Below, one piece after another: positions 8,109 to 16,373 of a stretch of DNA of 64,000 bases. The notes under the pieces were generated by a model. It did no database searches, was not told where the DNA came from, and saw only the letters and a program-made list of their open reading frames with translations. The position numbers were made by a program, and so were the translations under genes. The DNA is from AP-15 sp963814805 (GTDB lineage Bacteria > Pseudomonadota > Alphaproteobacteria > ATCC43930 > CGMCC-115725), in the NCBI GenBank assembly GCA_963814805.1, contig CAWFER010000015.1, positions 372,001 to 436,000 of the forward strand, written 5' to 3'. Numbering within the stretch: the first letter of the stretch is position 1; each line of letters starts with the position of its first letter.

Positions 8109-8349
8109 AGCAGCCTCCCAAAAAACCGCTTCCTATAGTTGGTGCCTCTAACGCGTGGTTTCGATGCTCCGGCAAGCATCTATATAGACAGCCGGCCAGT
8201 CATGTCGCCGCCCCGTTTGCTTGATGTTGTGTTTCTGCGGCGGCGCATTCGTGGTCAATGTCGCATAAGCGGGCTATCATGTAAAATTATTTCGAATATT
8301 CACAAAATCCCAATTTTTAGCTTTAAGCTTATCCTGCTGGTCCGCCCCG
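8109..8349. other. AT-rich intergenic segment
   Basis: No gene is visible. The stretch at 8280-8335 is markedly AT-rich (for example AAAATTATTTCGAATATTCA), unlike almost all other non-coding DNA in the window. It separates the GrlR/DUF6680 pair from the truncated beta-glucosidase and probably holds the operon's promoter and an island boundary. Confidence 0.5.
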
Positions 8350-8750
8350 TTATTCGCGGTCGAGCGCCGCGCCGTGGGCGAGGGCGGTGTAGAACTGGAA
8401 CGAGTCCTTGGGGCGGCGTTCCTGGGTTTCGTAATCGACGTGGACGAGGCCGAAGCGTTTGCTGTAGCCGAGGGTCCATTCGAAATTGTCGAGCAAGGAC
8501 CACACGAAATAGCCCTTGACCGGGACCCCGGCGGCGATCGCGTCCTGCACCGCGCCGAGATAAGCGCGCAGATAGGCGATGCGGCGCTCGTCGCGGATAT
8601 GCCCGTCGGCCTCGACCCGGTCGGGAAAAGCGGCGCCGTTTTCGAGGATGTAGACCGGCAGGTCGCCGCTGTAGCGCTCCTTGGCCTCGATCATGACCGC
8701 GCGAAAGGCGTCGGGGGCGATCTCCCAGCCCATCTCGGTGACCGGCGCGC
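8350..8750 (-). pseudogene. Beta-glucosidase (GH1), C-terminal fragment
   Basis: About 130 residues of a family 1 glycoside hydrolase remain, starting at PVTEMGWEI and running to the natural C-terminus. The nucleophile motif is ILENGAAF (canonical ITENG), and the aglycone-site sequence GYFVWSLLDNFEW is intact. The N-terminal two-thirds, including the acid/base NEP motif, is absent and the sequence upstream is unrelated. An in-frame ATG (MGWEI) could start a short peptide, but it could not form the barrel. Confidence 0.85.
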
Positions 8751-8824
8751 CGCTACATTGAACGGTGGGGCAGGGTTAAAGATTCAATCAACATACCGCC
8801 GACCTGCGGGGGCATTCGGCGGCG

Positions 8825-9384
8825 TCAGCGCGGCGCGAGCTTTTCGAGCAAGGCGCGGATTTCCTCGAGGTCGCGCTGCACCGCTTCGAGCGCCTCGCGC
8901 AGGGCCTCGCGGGAAGGAGCGGGGCTGTCGGCCGCCTCGGCAGGCTCGCCGGCCGGGTGGTGTGCGAAAGGCGTCGCCTCGCCCGCCTCATCGGCCGCGG
9001 GCGGGGGCGGCTGGTCGGCCGCGGGCGGGGCGGCTGGTCGGCGCGCAACGCGCCGTCGCGCAGCAGCTTCTGCACCCCGCGGATCGTGTAGCCGTCCCGA
9101 TAGAGGCATTGACGGATGCGCCGCAGCAGATCGACATCCTGCGGCCGGTAATAGCGCCGGCCGCCGGCGCGCTTCAGCGGCTTGATCTGCGCAAACCGCG
9201 ATTCCCAGAAGCGCAGCACATGGGCCGGCAGATCGAGCGCGTCGGCGACCTCGCCGGTCGTCCAAAAAGCCGCAGCCGATTTGCCGTTGCGCCGGATCGC
9301 CCCGTTCGTGGCCGCCCCACTCCCGCCGGCGCCAGGCCCGCCCGCCAGCGCCCGGTCGGCCCGATCAGCCTCGGCCTGGGTCAC
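8825..9384 (-). CDS. MerR-family transcriptional regulator (one-base frameshift)
   Basis: The N-terminal winged-helix part is clear: FWTTGEVADALDLPAHVLRFWE, then RFAQIKPLKRAGGRRYYRP and a dimerisation region. The C-terminal end, EALREALEAVQRDLEEIRAL and on to KLAPR, is in another frame. The switch lies at two tandem 24/23-nt units that differ by one G. Restoring that G joins the halves through an ADQPPPPA repeat. Either a sequencing error or a slippage mutation explains this. The gene follows ihfA, the standard position for this conserved regulator. Confidence 0.85.
8991..9037. repeat. Tandem 24/23-nt repeat inside the MerR gene
   Basis: Unit 1 (24 nt) and unit 2 (23 nt) are identical except that the run of five G in unit 1 is four G in unit 2. 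The missing base accounts for the frameshift of the MerR gene. Confidence 0.9.
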
Positions 9385-9385
9385 C

Positions 9386-9736
9386 TCAACCCGACGGCGC
9401 CTTGGCCGCCGCCGGCGCCTCGTCCTCGCCGGTTTCGCCGAGCCCGCTATTGATCTGATCCTTCAGCGAATGGCTGGCGCGAAACACCAGCACCCGGCGC
9501 GGGCTGATCGGCACTTCCTGGCCGGTCTTGGGGTTGCGGCCGACCCGCTGCCCCTTCTGCCGCACTGCAAAGCTGCCGAACGACGAGATCTTGACCATCT
9601 CGCCGCGTTCGAGCGCGCCGGAAATCTCGGCAATCACCGATTCGACAAGCTCGGCCAATTCGTTGCGCGACAGGCCGACCTCTTGATAGACCGCCTCACT
9701 CAGCTGAGCGCGCGTCACCGTATGCCCGGCCATCAA
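9386..9736 (-). CDS. ihfA: Integration host factor subunit alpha
   Basis: This HU/IHF-family DNA-bending protein of 116 residues has the conserved MVKISSFGSFAVRQKGQRVG segment and the DNA-intercalating arm GRNPKTGQEVPISPRRVLVF. The alpha-subunit assignment follows the sequence and the position between fabH and the MerR regulator, which is standard in alphaproteobacteria. IHF-alpha works as a heterodimer with IHF-beta, which is not in the window. The C-terminal tail is a little longer than in E. coli. Confidence 0.93.
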   Translation of the reverse strand: MMAGHTVTRAQLSEAVYQEVGLSRNELAELVESVIAEISGALERGEMVKISSFGSFAVRQKGQRVGRNPKTGQEVPISPRRVLVFRASHSLKDQINSGLGETGEDEAPAAAKAPSG

Positions 9737-9838
9737 CCCCTCCCCGCTTTTGGCGAAGGTTACCGCGACCGGAAAATTCCGTCAAATTCCAAAGCGTTGC
9801 CGGGCTCCCGCCGGGTCGGGACCGAAACCAGCGCGGCC

Positions 9839-10810
9839 CTACCAGCGCACCAGGCTCGCCCCCCAGGTCAGCCCGCCGCCGAGCGCTTCGATCAGAATGA
9901 GATGTCCGGGCTTGATCCGCCCATCGGCCACCGCCGCCGCCAGGGCCAGCGGGATCGAGGCGGCCGAGGTGTTGGCGTGGCGCTCGATCGTGCTGACCAC
10001 CTTGTCGGCGGAGAGTCCGAGCTTTTTGCCGACCCCGGCGATGATCCGGCTGTTGGCCTGATGCGGCACCAGCCAGTCGATGTCCGCCGCGGTCAGCCGG
10101 TTGGCGGCGAGCGCCTCGTCCACCACCTCGCTCAGATGCGCCACCGCCTGACGGAACACCTCGCGCCCCTCCATCCGCAGGAAGCCGGTATGGCCGCTCG
10201 ACGACGGCCCGCCATCGACATAGAGGATGTCGTACTGGCGCCCGTCCGAGTGCAGGTGGTTCGAGAGAATATCGCGCCCGCGCGCCGCCGGCTTGGGCGC
10301 CGCCTTCAGCACCAATGCCCCGGCGCCGTCGCCAAACAGGACGCAGGTGCCGCGATCGTCCCAATCGAGAATGCGCGAGAAGGTCTCGGCGCCGATGACC
10401 AGAGCCGTGCGCGCCTGCCCGAGCCGCAGCGCATTGTCGGCGGCAGCGAGCGCAAAGATAAACCCGGCGCACACCGCCTGGATGTCGAAGGCCGCCCCCC
10501 GGTGCATCCCCAGCCGCGCCTGCACCCGGGTCGCGGTCGCCGGGAAGGTGTTGTCCGGGGTCGCGGTGGCGAGAACGATCAGGTCGAGATCGCTGCCGCT
10601 CATGCCAGCCCCGTCGAGCGCCTGCTGCGCGGCGCGCACCGCGAGATCGGAGGTCAGCTCTCCGGCCGCGGCCACCCGGCGCTCGCCGATCCCGGTGCGC
10701 TGGCGGATCCACGCGTCGGAAGTGTCGAGGCGGGCGGCGAGATCGTCGTTGGTCACGATCCGCTCGGGCAGGTAGGCGCCGCATCCGACGATTTGGGAGC
10801 GCAGCTCCAT
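9839..10810 (-). CDS. fabH: Beta-ketoacyl-ACP synthase III
   Basis: FabH starts type II fatty-acid synthesis by condensing acetyl-CoA with malonyl-ACP. The 323-residue protein has the full catalytic triad: C114 in QAVCAGF, H250 in VPHQANSRI and N280 in RHANTS. The GDGAGALVL loop is also present. It lies 8 bases after plsX in the rpmF-plsX-fabH-ihfA operon, linking phospholipid and fatty-acid initiation. Confidence 0.96.
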   Translation of the reverse strand: MELRSQIVGCGAYLPERIVTNDDLAARLDTSDAWIRQRTGIGERRVAAAGELTSDLAVRAAQQALDGAGMSGSDLDLIVLATATPDNTFPATATRVQARLGMHRGAAFDIQAVCAGFIFALAAADNALRLGQARTALVIGAETFSRILDWDDRGTCVLFGDGAGALVLKAAPKPAARGRDILSNHLHSDGRQYDILYVDGGPSSSGHTGFLRMEGREVFRQAVAHLSEVVDEALAANRLTAADIDWLVPHQANSRIIAGVGKKLGLSADKVVSTIERHANTSAASIPLALAAAVADGRIKPGHLILIEALGGGLTWGASLVRW

Positions 10811-10818
10811 GGCCGCCC

Positions 10819-11865
10819 TTACAGGTTCGCCGGCTGCGGCAGTGACACCGCCTGAGAGAGGCGCGCCAGATCCTCCCGGGTCCGGTCGAGAAAACCGTTG
10901 CGCTTCATGTCTACGGCGACGCCGATCGCGTTGGCGAAGCCGAGCGCGTCGGTCGAGCCGTGGCTCTTGACCGCAATTCCGCCAAGCCCCAGGAACACCG
11001 CCCCGTTGTAGCCGCGCGGATCGAGCCGCAGCCGCAGCTTGCGCAGCGTGCCGCGGGCGAACAGATACCCGATGCGCCCCGCCAATGAGTGGCGGAACGC
11101 CCCTTCGAGAAACTCGCCGAACAGCTTGACCGTGCCCTCGGCGGTCTTGACCGCGATGTTGCCGGTGAACCCGTCGGTGACGACGACATCGACCGTCCCG
11201 GCCGCAATGTCGTTGCCTTCGATAAAGCCGTGAAAGCGGATCGGGGTCATCGCGCCGCGCAGCCGCACGGCGGCGGCCCGCACCGCGTCGTTGCCCTTCA
11301 GCTCCTCCGAGCCGACATTGAGCAGCCCCACGGTCGGCTCAATGAGGCCCAGCACGGTGCGGGCGAAGGCGTCGCCCAACAGCGCGAACTGCACCAGGTT
11401 CTCGGCGTCGCATTCGACATTGGCGCCCAGATCGAGCATCACGCTCTCGCCGCGCCGGGTCGGGAAGAACGAGGCGATCGCCGGCCGGTCGATCCCCGGC
11501 AGGGTCTTCAGCACGTTTTTCGCCATCGCCATCAGCGCGCCGGTATTGCCGGCGGATACGAGGCCGTCGGCGCGCCCATCGGCCACCGCGTCGATCGCCA
11601 GCCGCATGCTCGATTGCCGCCCATTGCGCAGCGCCAAGGACGGCTTGGCGTCGTCCAGCACCACCTCGTCGGTGTGGTGCAAGCTCGCCGCGGCGGCGAG
11701 GCGCGGCAGCCCGGCCAGCAGCGGGCCGAGCTCCGGCTGCGCCCCGAACATCAGGTAGCGCAACTCGGGACAGCGCTGCAGCGCCATTTCGGCGCCCTTC
11801 AGCACCATCTCCGGCGCTCGTTCGCCGCCCATTGCGTCGAGGGCGATGGTGATGCCGCCGCTCAC
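10819..11865 (-). CDS. plsX: Phosphate acyltransferase
   Basis: PlsX converts acyl-ACP and phosphate to acyl-phosphate, the acyl donor for PlsY in phospholipid synthesis. The 348-residue sequence begins ITIALDAMGGERAPEMVLKG and contains SAGNTGALMA, the signature of the family. Spacing and order (rpmF upstream, fabH downstream) are the classical bacterial arrangement, and the three are probably co-transcribed. Confidence 0.96.
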   Translation of the reverse strand: MSGGITIALDAMGGERAPEMVLKGAEMALQRCPELRYLMFGAQPELGPLLAGLPRLAAAASLHHTDEVVLDDAKPSLALRNGRQSSMRLAIDAVADGRADGLVSAGNTGALMAMAKNVLKTLPGIDRPAIASFFPTRRGESVMLDLGANVECDAENLVQFALLGDAFARTVLGLIEPTVGLLNVGSEELKGNDAVRAAAVRLRGAMTPIRFHGFIEGNDIAAGTVDVVVTDGFTGNIAVKTAEGTVKLFGEFLEGAFRHSLAGRIGYLFARGTLRKLRLRLDPRGYNGAVFLGLGGIAVKSHGSTDALGFANAIGVAVDMKRNGFLDRTREDLARLSQAVSLPQPANL

Positions 11866-11892
11866 CCTGCGCGGGCCCCTCGCGACGGGCGC

Positions 11893-12081
11893 TCAGGCCG
11901 TCTGCGAACGCGGCGCGCTGACCTCGCGGCCGTCGTAATATCCGCACGATTCGCACAGATGATGCGGGCGCTTGAGCTCGCCGCAATTTGGGCATTCGGC
12001 ATAGGAAGCAGGCTTCAGCGCATGGTGCGAACGGCGCATGTTGCGGCGCGAGGGCGAGGTTTTCTTTTTCGGAACGGCCAT
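11893..12081 (-). CDS. rpmF: 50S ribosomal protein L32
   Basis: The protein of 62 residues starts MAVPKKKTSPSRRNMRRSHH, as L32 always does. It carries a complete zinc ribbon with C30, C33, C43 and C46 (CPNC...CESC), so this is the zinc-binding (C+) form. It lies between the DUF177 gene and plsX, its usual position. Confidence 0.97.
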   Translation of the reverse strand: MAVPKKKTSPSRRNMRRSHHALKPASYAECPNCGELKRPHHLCESCGYYDGREVSAPRSQTA

Positions 12082-12251
12082 GGACGAACTCGTTTTCGGG
12101 GATCGCGGGGAGCCCCGCTAATTAGCCAAAATCGGCGCTCGCGGCAACAGCGATGGCGCCGGCCCGCCGCCTCGTCGGAGATTCTCCCACCGCCCCCACG
12201 GGAATTCCGCGGTCTCAGGGCTCGGCGCTCGATCGGCCGCCCTCGTTTGCC

Positions 12252-12791
12252 TCATTCGCGCGGCGTCTTGCCCAGCCCCGCCAACGCGGCAAAGCGGGCG
12301 TCGATCGGCTCGGCGGCGGCATCGACCGGCTCGGCCGCGGCGTCGGGATGACGCGGAAATTCGGGCAGCGCCAGCGACAATTCCTGGGCCACCGCCTCGC
12401 CGATGTCGATCGTCGCGCCGCAGAGCGGCTCGAACACCGGCGCGTCGGGATCGGCGCCAGCATCGAGATCGGGATCGAGCTCGCCCGGCGCCGCGTCGGC
12501 CGGACCGTAGAGTAACGTGAACGACCCCGAAACCGCGCCCGGAACCGGTTCCAGGGTGATGACGCAGGTCTGGGTGAAGGCGGCCTCGAACCGGGCTTCG
12601 AACAGCACCGTCGCGTCCGCCTGGCGACGCAGGGTCACCGCCGCGCGCAGCTGGTCGAGAGCCTCGAGCCCGAGCCGCCGGGCGAGGCGCTCGCGCTCGC
12701 CGGCGGCGGCTTCGATCTCCTGGCGAAAGGGCTCGGCGCCGAGCCGCGCCAGCGCCACCGGCCGGGAGAATTCGGCTTCGGCGGCGCTCAT
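12252..12791 (-). CDS. DUF177 (YceD) family protein
   Basis: The protein has 179 residues, with the core segment TCVITLEPVPGAVSGSFTLL followed by an acidic region and FEPLCGATIDIGEAVAQELS. YceD proteins are linked in other bacteria to rRNA processing or ribosome assembly and nearly always sit upstream of rpmF, as here. The ATG overlaps the stop of the CBP3-like chaperone gene (ATGA), so translation is coupled. The C-terminus is rich in Ala, Asp and Pro with a DAAAEP repeat. Confidence 0.88.
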   Translation of the reverse strand: MSAAEAEFSRPVALARLGAEPFRQEIEAAAGERERLARRLGLEALDQLRAAVTLRRQADATVLFEARFEAAFTQTCVITLEPVPGAVSGSFTLLYGPADAAPGELDPDLDAGADPDAPVFEPLCGATIDIGEAVAQELSLALPEFPRHPDAAAEPVDAAAEPIDARFAALAGLGKTPRE

Positions 12792-13375
12792 CGCACCCCC
12801 GCCACCGCGGCCATCGCCGCCCCGGGCTCGTCGGCCGCGGCGCCCCCGGCGGCAACGGGAAAGCGAACCCGGCCGGACAACAGATCCGCCGCCGGTTGGC
12901 GGGCCAGCTCGGCGACCGCCGCGCGCACATAAAGGGCCATCGCATCGGTCCTTGGCGCCGATTCGCGCAGGGTCCCGTAAAGATTGCGCTCGAGCGCCGC
13001 GCACAGCGCCCGATCGTCGTTCTCGACCCCGTCTTGATAGGCGCGGATCCGGCCGTAAAAGCCGCGCGCCATCCGCTTCACCTGCGTGCCCACGCTCAAA
13101 TCGCCGGTGCCCATCTCGCGCAATGCCCGATCGAGATCGGCGAACATCGCATCGAAAAAGCATTGACCGAGCCGCTTTGCCTGCGGCCGTTCGGTCTTGA
13201 GCCGGTAGAGATAGAAAAACGCGTGCAGGCAGATCAGCTCGAAACGCCCGTCGAGCGTATCGGGCACGCCATATCCGGCGAAAAACACCGGCTGGCGCGC
13301 CTGTTCGACCACCCGGTCATAGGCCAATGCCGCCGCGTCGCGAATCGGCTGGCGCCTGGAAAAGGAAATCTTCAT
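12788..13375 (-). CDS. Ubiquinol-cytochrome c chaperone (CBP3) family protein
   Basis: The family includes mitochondrial Cbp3/UQCC1, which helps assemble cytochrome b of the bc1 complex. Diagnostic sequence: DGRFELICLHAFFYLYRLK, then AKRLGQCFFDAMFADLDRALREMG and VGTQVKRMARGFYGR. The start MKISFSRR was chosen; ATG and TTG codons 15 and 30 bases upstream are alternatives. It heads the DUF177-rpmF-plsX-fabH-ihfA-merR operon and is divergent from bamE, with about 145 bases between them that must hold both promoters. Confidence 0.85.
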   Translation of the reverse strand: MKISFSRRQPIRDAAALAYDRVVEQARQPVFFAGYGVPDTLDGRFELICLHAFFYLYRLKTERPQAKRLGQCFFDAMFADLDRALREMGTGDLSVGTQVKRMARGFYGRIRAYQDGVENDDRALCAALERNLYGTLRESAPRTDAMALYVRAAVAELARQPAADLLSGRVRFPVAAGGAAADEPGAAMAAVAGVR

Positions 13376-13520
13376 CGAGCGGCCCGCCATCCCGATCGTT
13401 GACAACGACCGTCACTCGGCTGAGAATCTGGTGCGCAGATGGGGGTCATCTCAATCTTGTTCAATCGAGGCCGCGGCGAGCGCGACCTCGTTGCGTCAAA
13501 ACTTCTCAAACTGGCGAGCC

Positions 13521-14030
13521 ATGCCCAACCTACGCTTATCCTGTGCTGGCGCGGCGCTATCGGCCGCGATCGCTTTGGCCGGCTGCGCGGCCACGGTCGA
13601 GCAGCGCGGCAACCTTCCGCCGCGCGACGAGCTTGCCGAAATTCACCCCGGCAAAACCACCAAGGACCAGGTCGTCAAAATCCTCGGCTCGCCGTCCAGC
13701 GTCGGCGTGTTCGACGATAAATCCTGGTACTACATCAGCCGCCGCACCAGCCGGGTGGCGTTTTTCGACCCGAGCGTGCTCGATCAGGAAGTCTATATCG
13801 TCGACTTCAACGATGACGGCGTGGTTCAGGCGGTCGACCACAAGACTTTGAAGGATGGGCGGGACATCACTCCGGTCGCGCGCACCACCCCGGCGCCCGG
13901 CCGTCAGCTGACCTTTCTCGAGCAGCTGATCGGCAATCTCGGCAAGTTCAACGGTGGTGGCGGCGGCGGCGCGCCGAGCGGCCCCGGCGGCAACAAGCCC
14001 GGGCCCAACCCGGTCGACGAGAATCACTGA
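13521..14030 (+). CDS. bamE: Outer-membrane protein assembly factor BamE
   Basis: This lipoprotein of the BAM complex has 169 residues. A signal peptide ends in the lipobox LAGC, with C22 as the lipidated cysteine. The SmpA/OmlA fold follows: IHPGKTTKDQVVKILGSPSS, then WYYISRRT and VYIVDFNDDGVVQAV. The C-terminus has a Gly-rich stretch (GGGGGGAPSGPGGNKPGP) beyond the fold. It is transcribed convergently with hppA. Confidence 0.92.
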   Translation: MPNLRLSCAGAALSAAIALAGCAATVEQRGNLPPRDELAEIHPGKTTKDQVVKILGSPSSVGVFDDKSWYYISRRTSRVAFFDPSVLDQEVYIVDFNDDGVVQAVDHKTLKDGRDITPVARTTPAPGRQLTFLEQLIGNLGKFNGGGGGGAPSGPGGNKPGPNPVDENH

Positions 14031-14065
14031 GCCGCCGCAAGCTCGAGCTCGCCGCCGCCGCGGGC

Positions 14066-16183
14066 TCAGCCGGCCCATCGGGCAAGGACGGCGAGCAGCA
14101 GCAGCGCCACGATGTTGGTGATCTTGATCATCGGGTTGACCGCCGGGCCGGCGGTATCCTTGTAGGGGTCGCCGACGGTGTCGCCGGTGACCGCGGCCTT
14201 GTGCGGCTCGGAGCCCTTGCCGCCGTGATGGCCTTCCTCGATGTATTTCTTGGCGTTGTCCCAGGCGCCGCCGCCCGAGGTCATCGAGATCGCGACGAAA
14301 ATCCCGGTGACGATGGTGCCGAGCAGCATGGCGCCCAGCGCGCTGAACGCCGCCGCCTGGCCGGCGATCAGGTCGATGACGAAGTAGAGCACCACCGGCG
14401 CCGCCACCGGCAACAGCGAGGGCACGATCATCTCGCGGATCGCGGCGCGGGTCAAAAGATCGACGGCGAGCCCGTAATCGGGCTTGGCGGTGCCGGCCAT
14501 GATGCCGGGGATCTCGCGGAACTGGCGGCGCACCTCGACCACCACCGAGCCCGCCGCGCGGCCGACCGCGGTCATGCCCAAGGACCCGAACAGGTAAGGC
14601 AAGAGCCCGCCGATAAATAGCCCGATCACGACATAGGGGTTCTGCAGCGCGAAGTTGACCTGCAGCTTTGGAAAGTAATGCCGCAGATCCTCGGTATAGG
14701 CGGCGAACAGCACCAGCGAGGCCAGCCCCGCCGAGCCGATCGCATAGCCCTTGGTCACCGCCTTCGTCGTGTTGCCGACCGCGTCGAGCGCGTCGGTGGT
14801 GCGCCGCACCTCGCGCGGCAGGTCGGCCATCTCGGCGATGCCGCCGGCGTTGTCGGTGACCGGGCCGTAGGCGTCGAGCGCAATGATCATGCCAGCCAAG
14901 GCCAGCATCGTCGTCGCCGCCACCGCGATGCCGAACAGCCCGCAGACCAGGTAGGAAGCGATGATGCCGACGCAGATCACCACGACCGGCAGCGCCGTCG
15001 CCTCCATCGACACCGCCAGGCCCTGGATCACGTTGGTGCCGTGGCCGGTGGTCGAGCTCTGGGCGATGCTGCGCACCGGGCGGAAATTGGTCGCCGTGTA
15101 GTATTCGGTGATCCACACAATCAAGCCGGTCACCGCGAGCCCGACGAGCGCGCACAGCCATAGCCCGAACCCGGTGACCGAAGCCCCGGTGGTCATCGCC
15201 AGCGGCTGGGAAAAGCCGAGGAGCCAGCGAATGACCCCGGCGATCGCCGCCGCCGACAGGATGCCGGTGGCGACGAGCCCCTTGTAGAGCGCCCGCATGA
15301 TCCGCTGGTCGGCGCCGAGGCGAACAAAGTAGGTGCCGATGACCGAGGTCACGATGCACACGGCGCCGATCACCAGCGGCAGCAACAGCATCTTGTTGCG
15401 CAGTTCGGTCGATTGCCCGGGGGCCGGCGCGAAAAAGATCGCGGCGAGCAGCATTGTCGCGACGATGGTGACGGCGTAGGTCTCGAACAGGTCGGCCGCC
15501 ATGCCGGCGCAGTCGCCGACATTGTCGCCGACGTTGTCGGCGATGACCGCCGGGTTGCGCGGGTCGTCCTCGGGGATGCCGGCCTCGATCTTGCCGACGA
15601 GGTCGGCGCCGACATCCGCGCCCTTGGTGAAGATGCCGCCGCCGAGGCGGGCGAAAATCGAGATCAGGGAGGCGCCAAAGCTCAACCCCACCATGGCCTC
15701 GAGCACCGGGCGCAGATCATTGCCGTGCATCGTCGCGCGCAGGATGAAGTAATAGATCGAGACGCCGAGGATGCCGAGCCCGACCACCAGGAGCCCGGTC
15801 ACCGCCCCCGCCTTGAAGGCGATCGCGAGCCCGGGCTTGAGGCCGCCGCGGGCGGCCTGGGCGGTGCGCACATTGGCCCGCACCGAAACGTTCATCCCGA
15901 TATAGCCGGCGCTGGCCGACAGCACCGCGCCAATCAGATAGCCGAGCGCGACGCGCCAGCCGAGCAGCGCGCCCAGCACGATCAGGATCACCACGCCGAC
16001 CACGGCGACGGCGCGGTATTGCCGGTTCAGATAGGCGCGCGCCCCGACCTGCACCGCGCTCGAGATTTCCTGCATCCGGGCATTGCCGGCATTGGCGCTC
16101 AGCACCTGCCGGCTGGTGACAAAGCCATAGAGCAAGGCCAGCACGCCGCAGCCGACGACCAGATAATAAGATTCGTAGATCAT
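14066..16183 (-). CDS. hppA: K+-insensitive pyrophosphate-energised proton pump
   Basis: The membrane H+-pyrophosphatase couples PPi hydrolysis to proton export. The 705-residue sequence is strongly hydrophobic, with about 16 membrane segments. PPi-binding motifs include GADLVGKIEAGIPEDDPRN and DNVGDNVGDCAGMAADLFE. The GNTTKA sequence, with Lys where K+-dependent enzymes have Ala, marks the K+-insensitive subclass. The start MIYESYYL was preferred over an in-frame start about 26 codons upstream that adds a non-membrane extension. It lies downstream of thiL on the same strand. Confidence 0.95.
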   Translation of the reverse strand: MIYESYYLVVGCGVLALLYGFVTSRQVLSANAGNARMQEISSAVQVGARAYLNRQYRAVAVVGVVILIVLGALLGWRVALGYLIGAVLSASAGYIGMNVSVRANVRTAQAARGGLKPGLAIAFKAGAVTGLLVVGLGILGVSIYYFILRATMHGNDLRPVLEAMVGLSFGASLISIFARLGGGIFTKGADVGADLVGKIEAGIPEDDPRNPAVIADNVGDNVGDCAGMAADLFETYAVTIVATMLLAAIFFAPAPGQSTELRNKMLLLPLVIGAVCIVTSVIGTYFVRLGADQRIMRALYKGLVATGILSAAAIAGVIRWLLGFSQPLAMTTGASVTGFGLWLCALVGLAVTGLIVWITEYYTATNFRPVRSIAQSSTTGHGTNVIQGLAVSMEATALPVVVICVGIIASYLVCGLFGIAVAATTMLALAGMIIALDAYGPVTDNAGGIAEMADLPREVRRTTDALDAVGNTTKAVTKGYAIGSAGLASLVLFAAYTEDLRHYFPKLQVNFALQNPYVVIGLFIGGLLPYLFGSLGMTAVGRAAGSVVVEVRRQFREIPGIMAGTAKPDYGLAVDLLTRAAIREMIVPSLLPVAAPVVLYFVIDLIAGQAAAFSALGAMLLGTIVTGIFVAISMTSGGGAWDNAKKYIEEGHHGGKGSEPHKAAVTGDTVGDPYKDTAGPAVNPMIKITNIVALLLLAVLARWAG

Positions 16184-16322
16184 CCGAAAGATTGCCTCGC
16201 GACCAGCAAACAGCGGAACCCTCCGCGACCCGGCAAGGCCAGGTCGGAGCGCGCGGAACATGGCAGAAGCTTAACCCTTGGGCAACCGCCGCGGCAGCGC
16301 CCGCCGCAGCCCCTTGCCGCTT

Positions 16323-16352
16323 CGCCCCGCTCGCCGGGAGAGGACCGGGGCG
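16323..16352. repeat. Inverted repeat downstream of thiL
   Basis: CGCCCCG and CGGGGCG flank a 16-base spacer containing CTCGCCGGGAGAG. The element lies in the roughly 190-base gap between thiL and hppA. There is no T-run, so it is more like a dispersed palindrome than an intrinsic terminator. Confidence 0.5.
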
Positions 16353-16373
16353 CGGAGCTGCCTCGCCGAACCC

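Noticed and set aside
9182..10855. Very long open frame opposite ihfA and fabH.
   Set aside because: It is antisense to two complete, well-conserved genes, and its composition is low-complexity.
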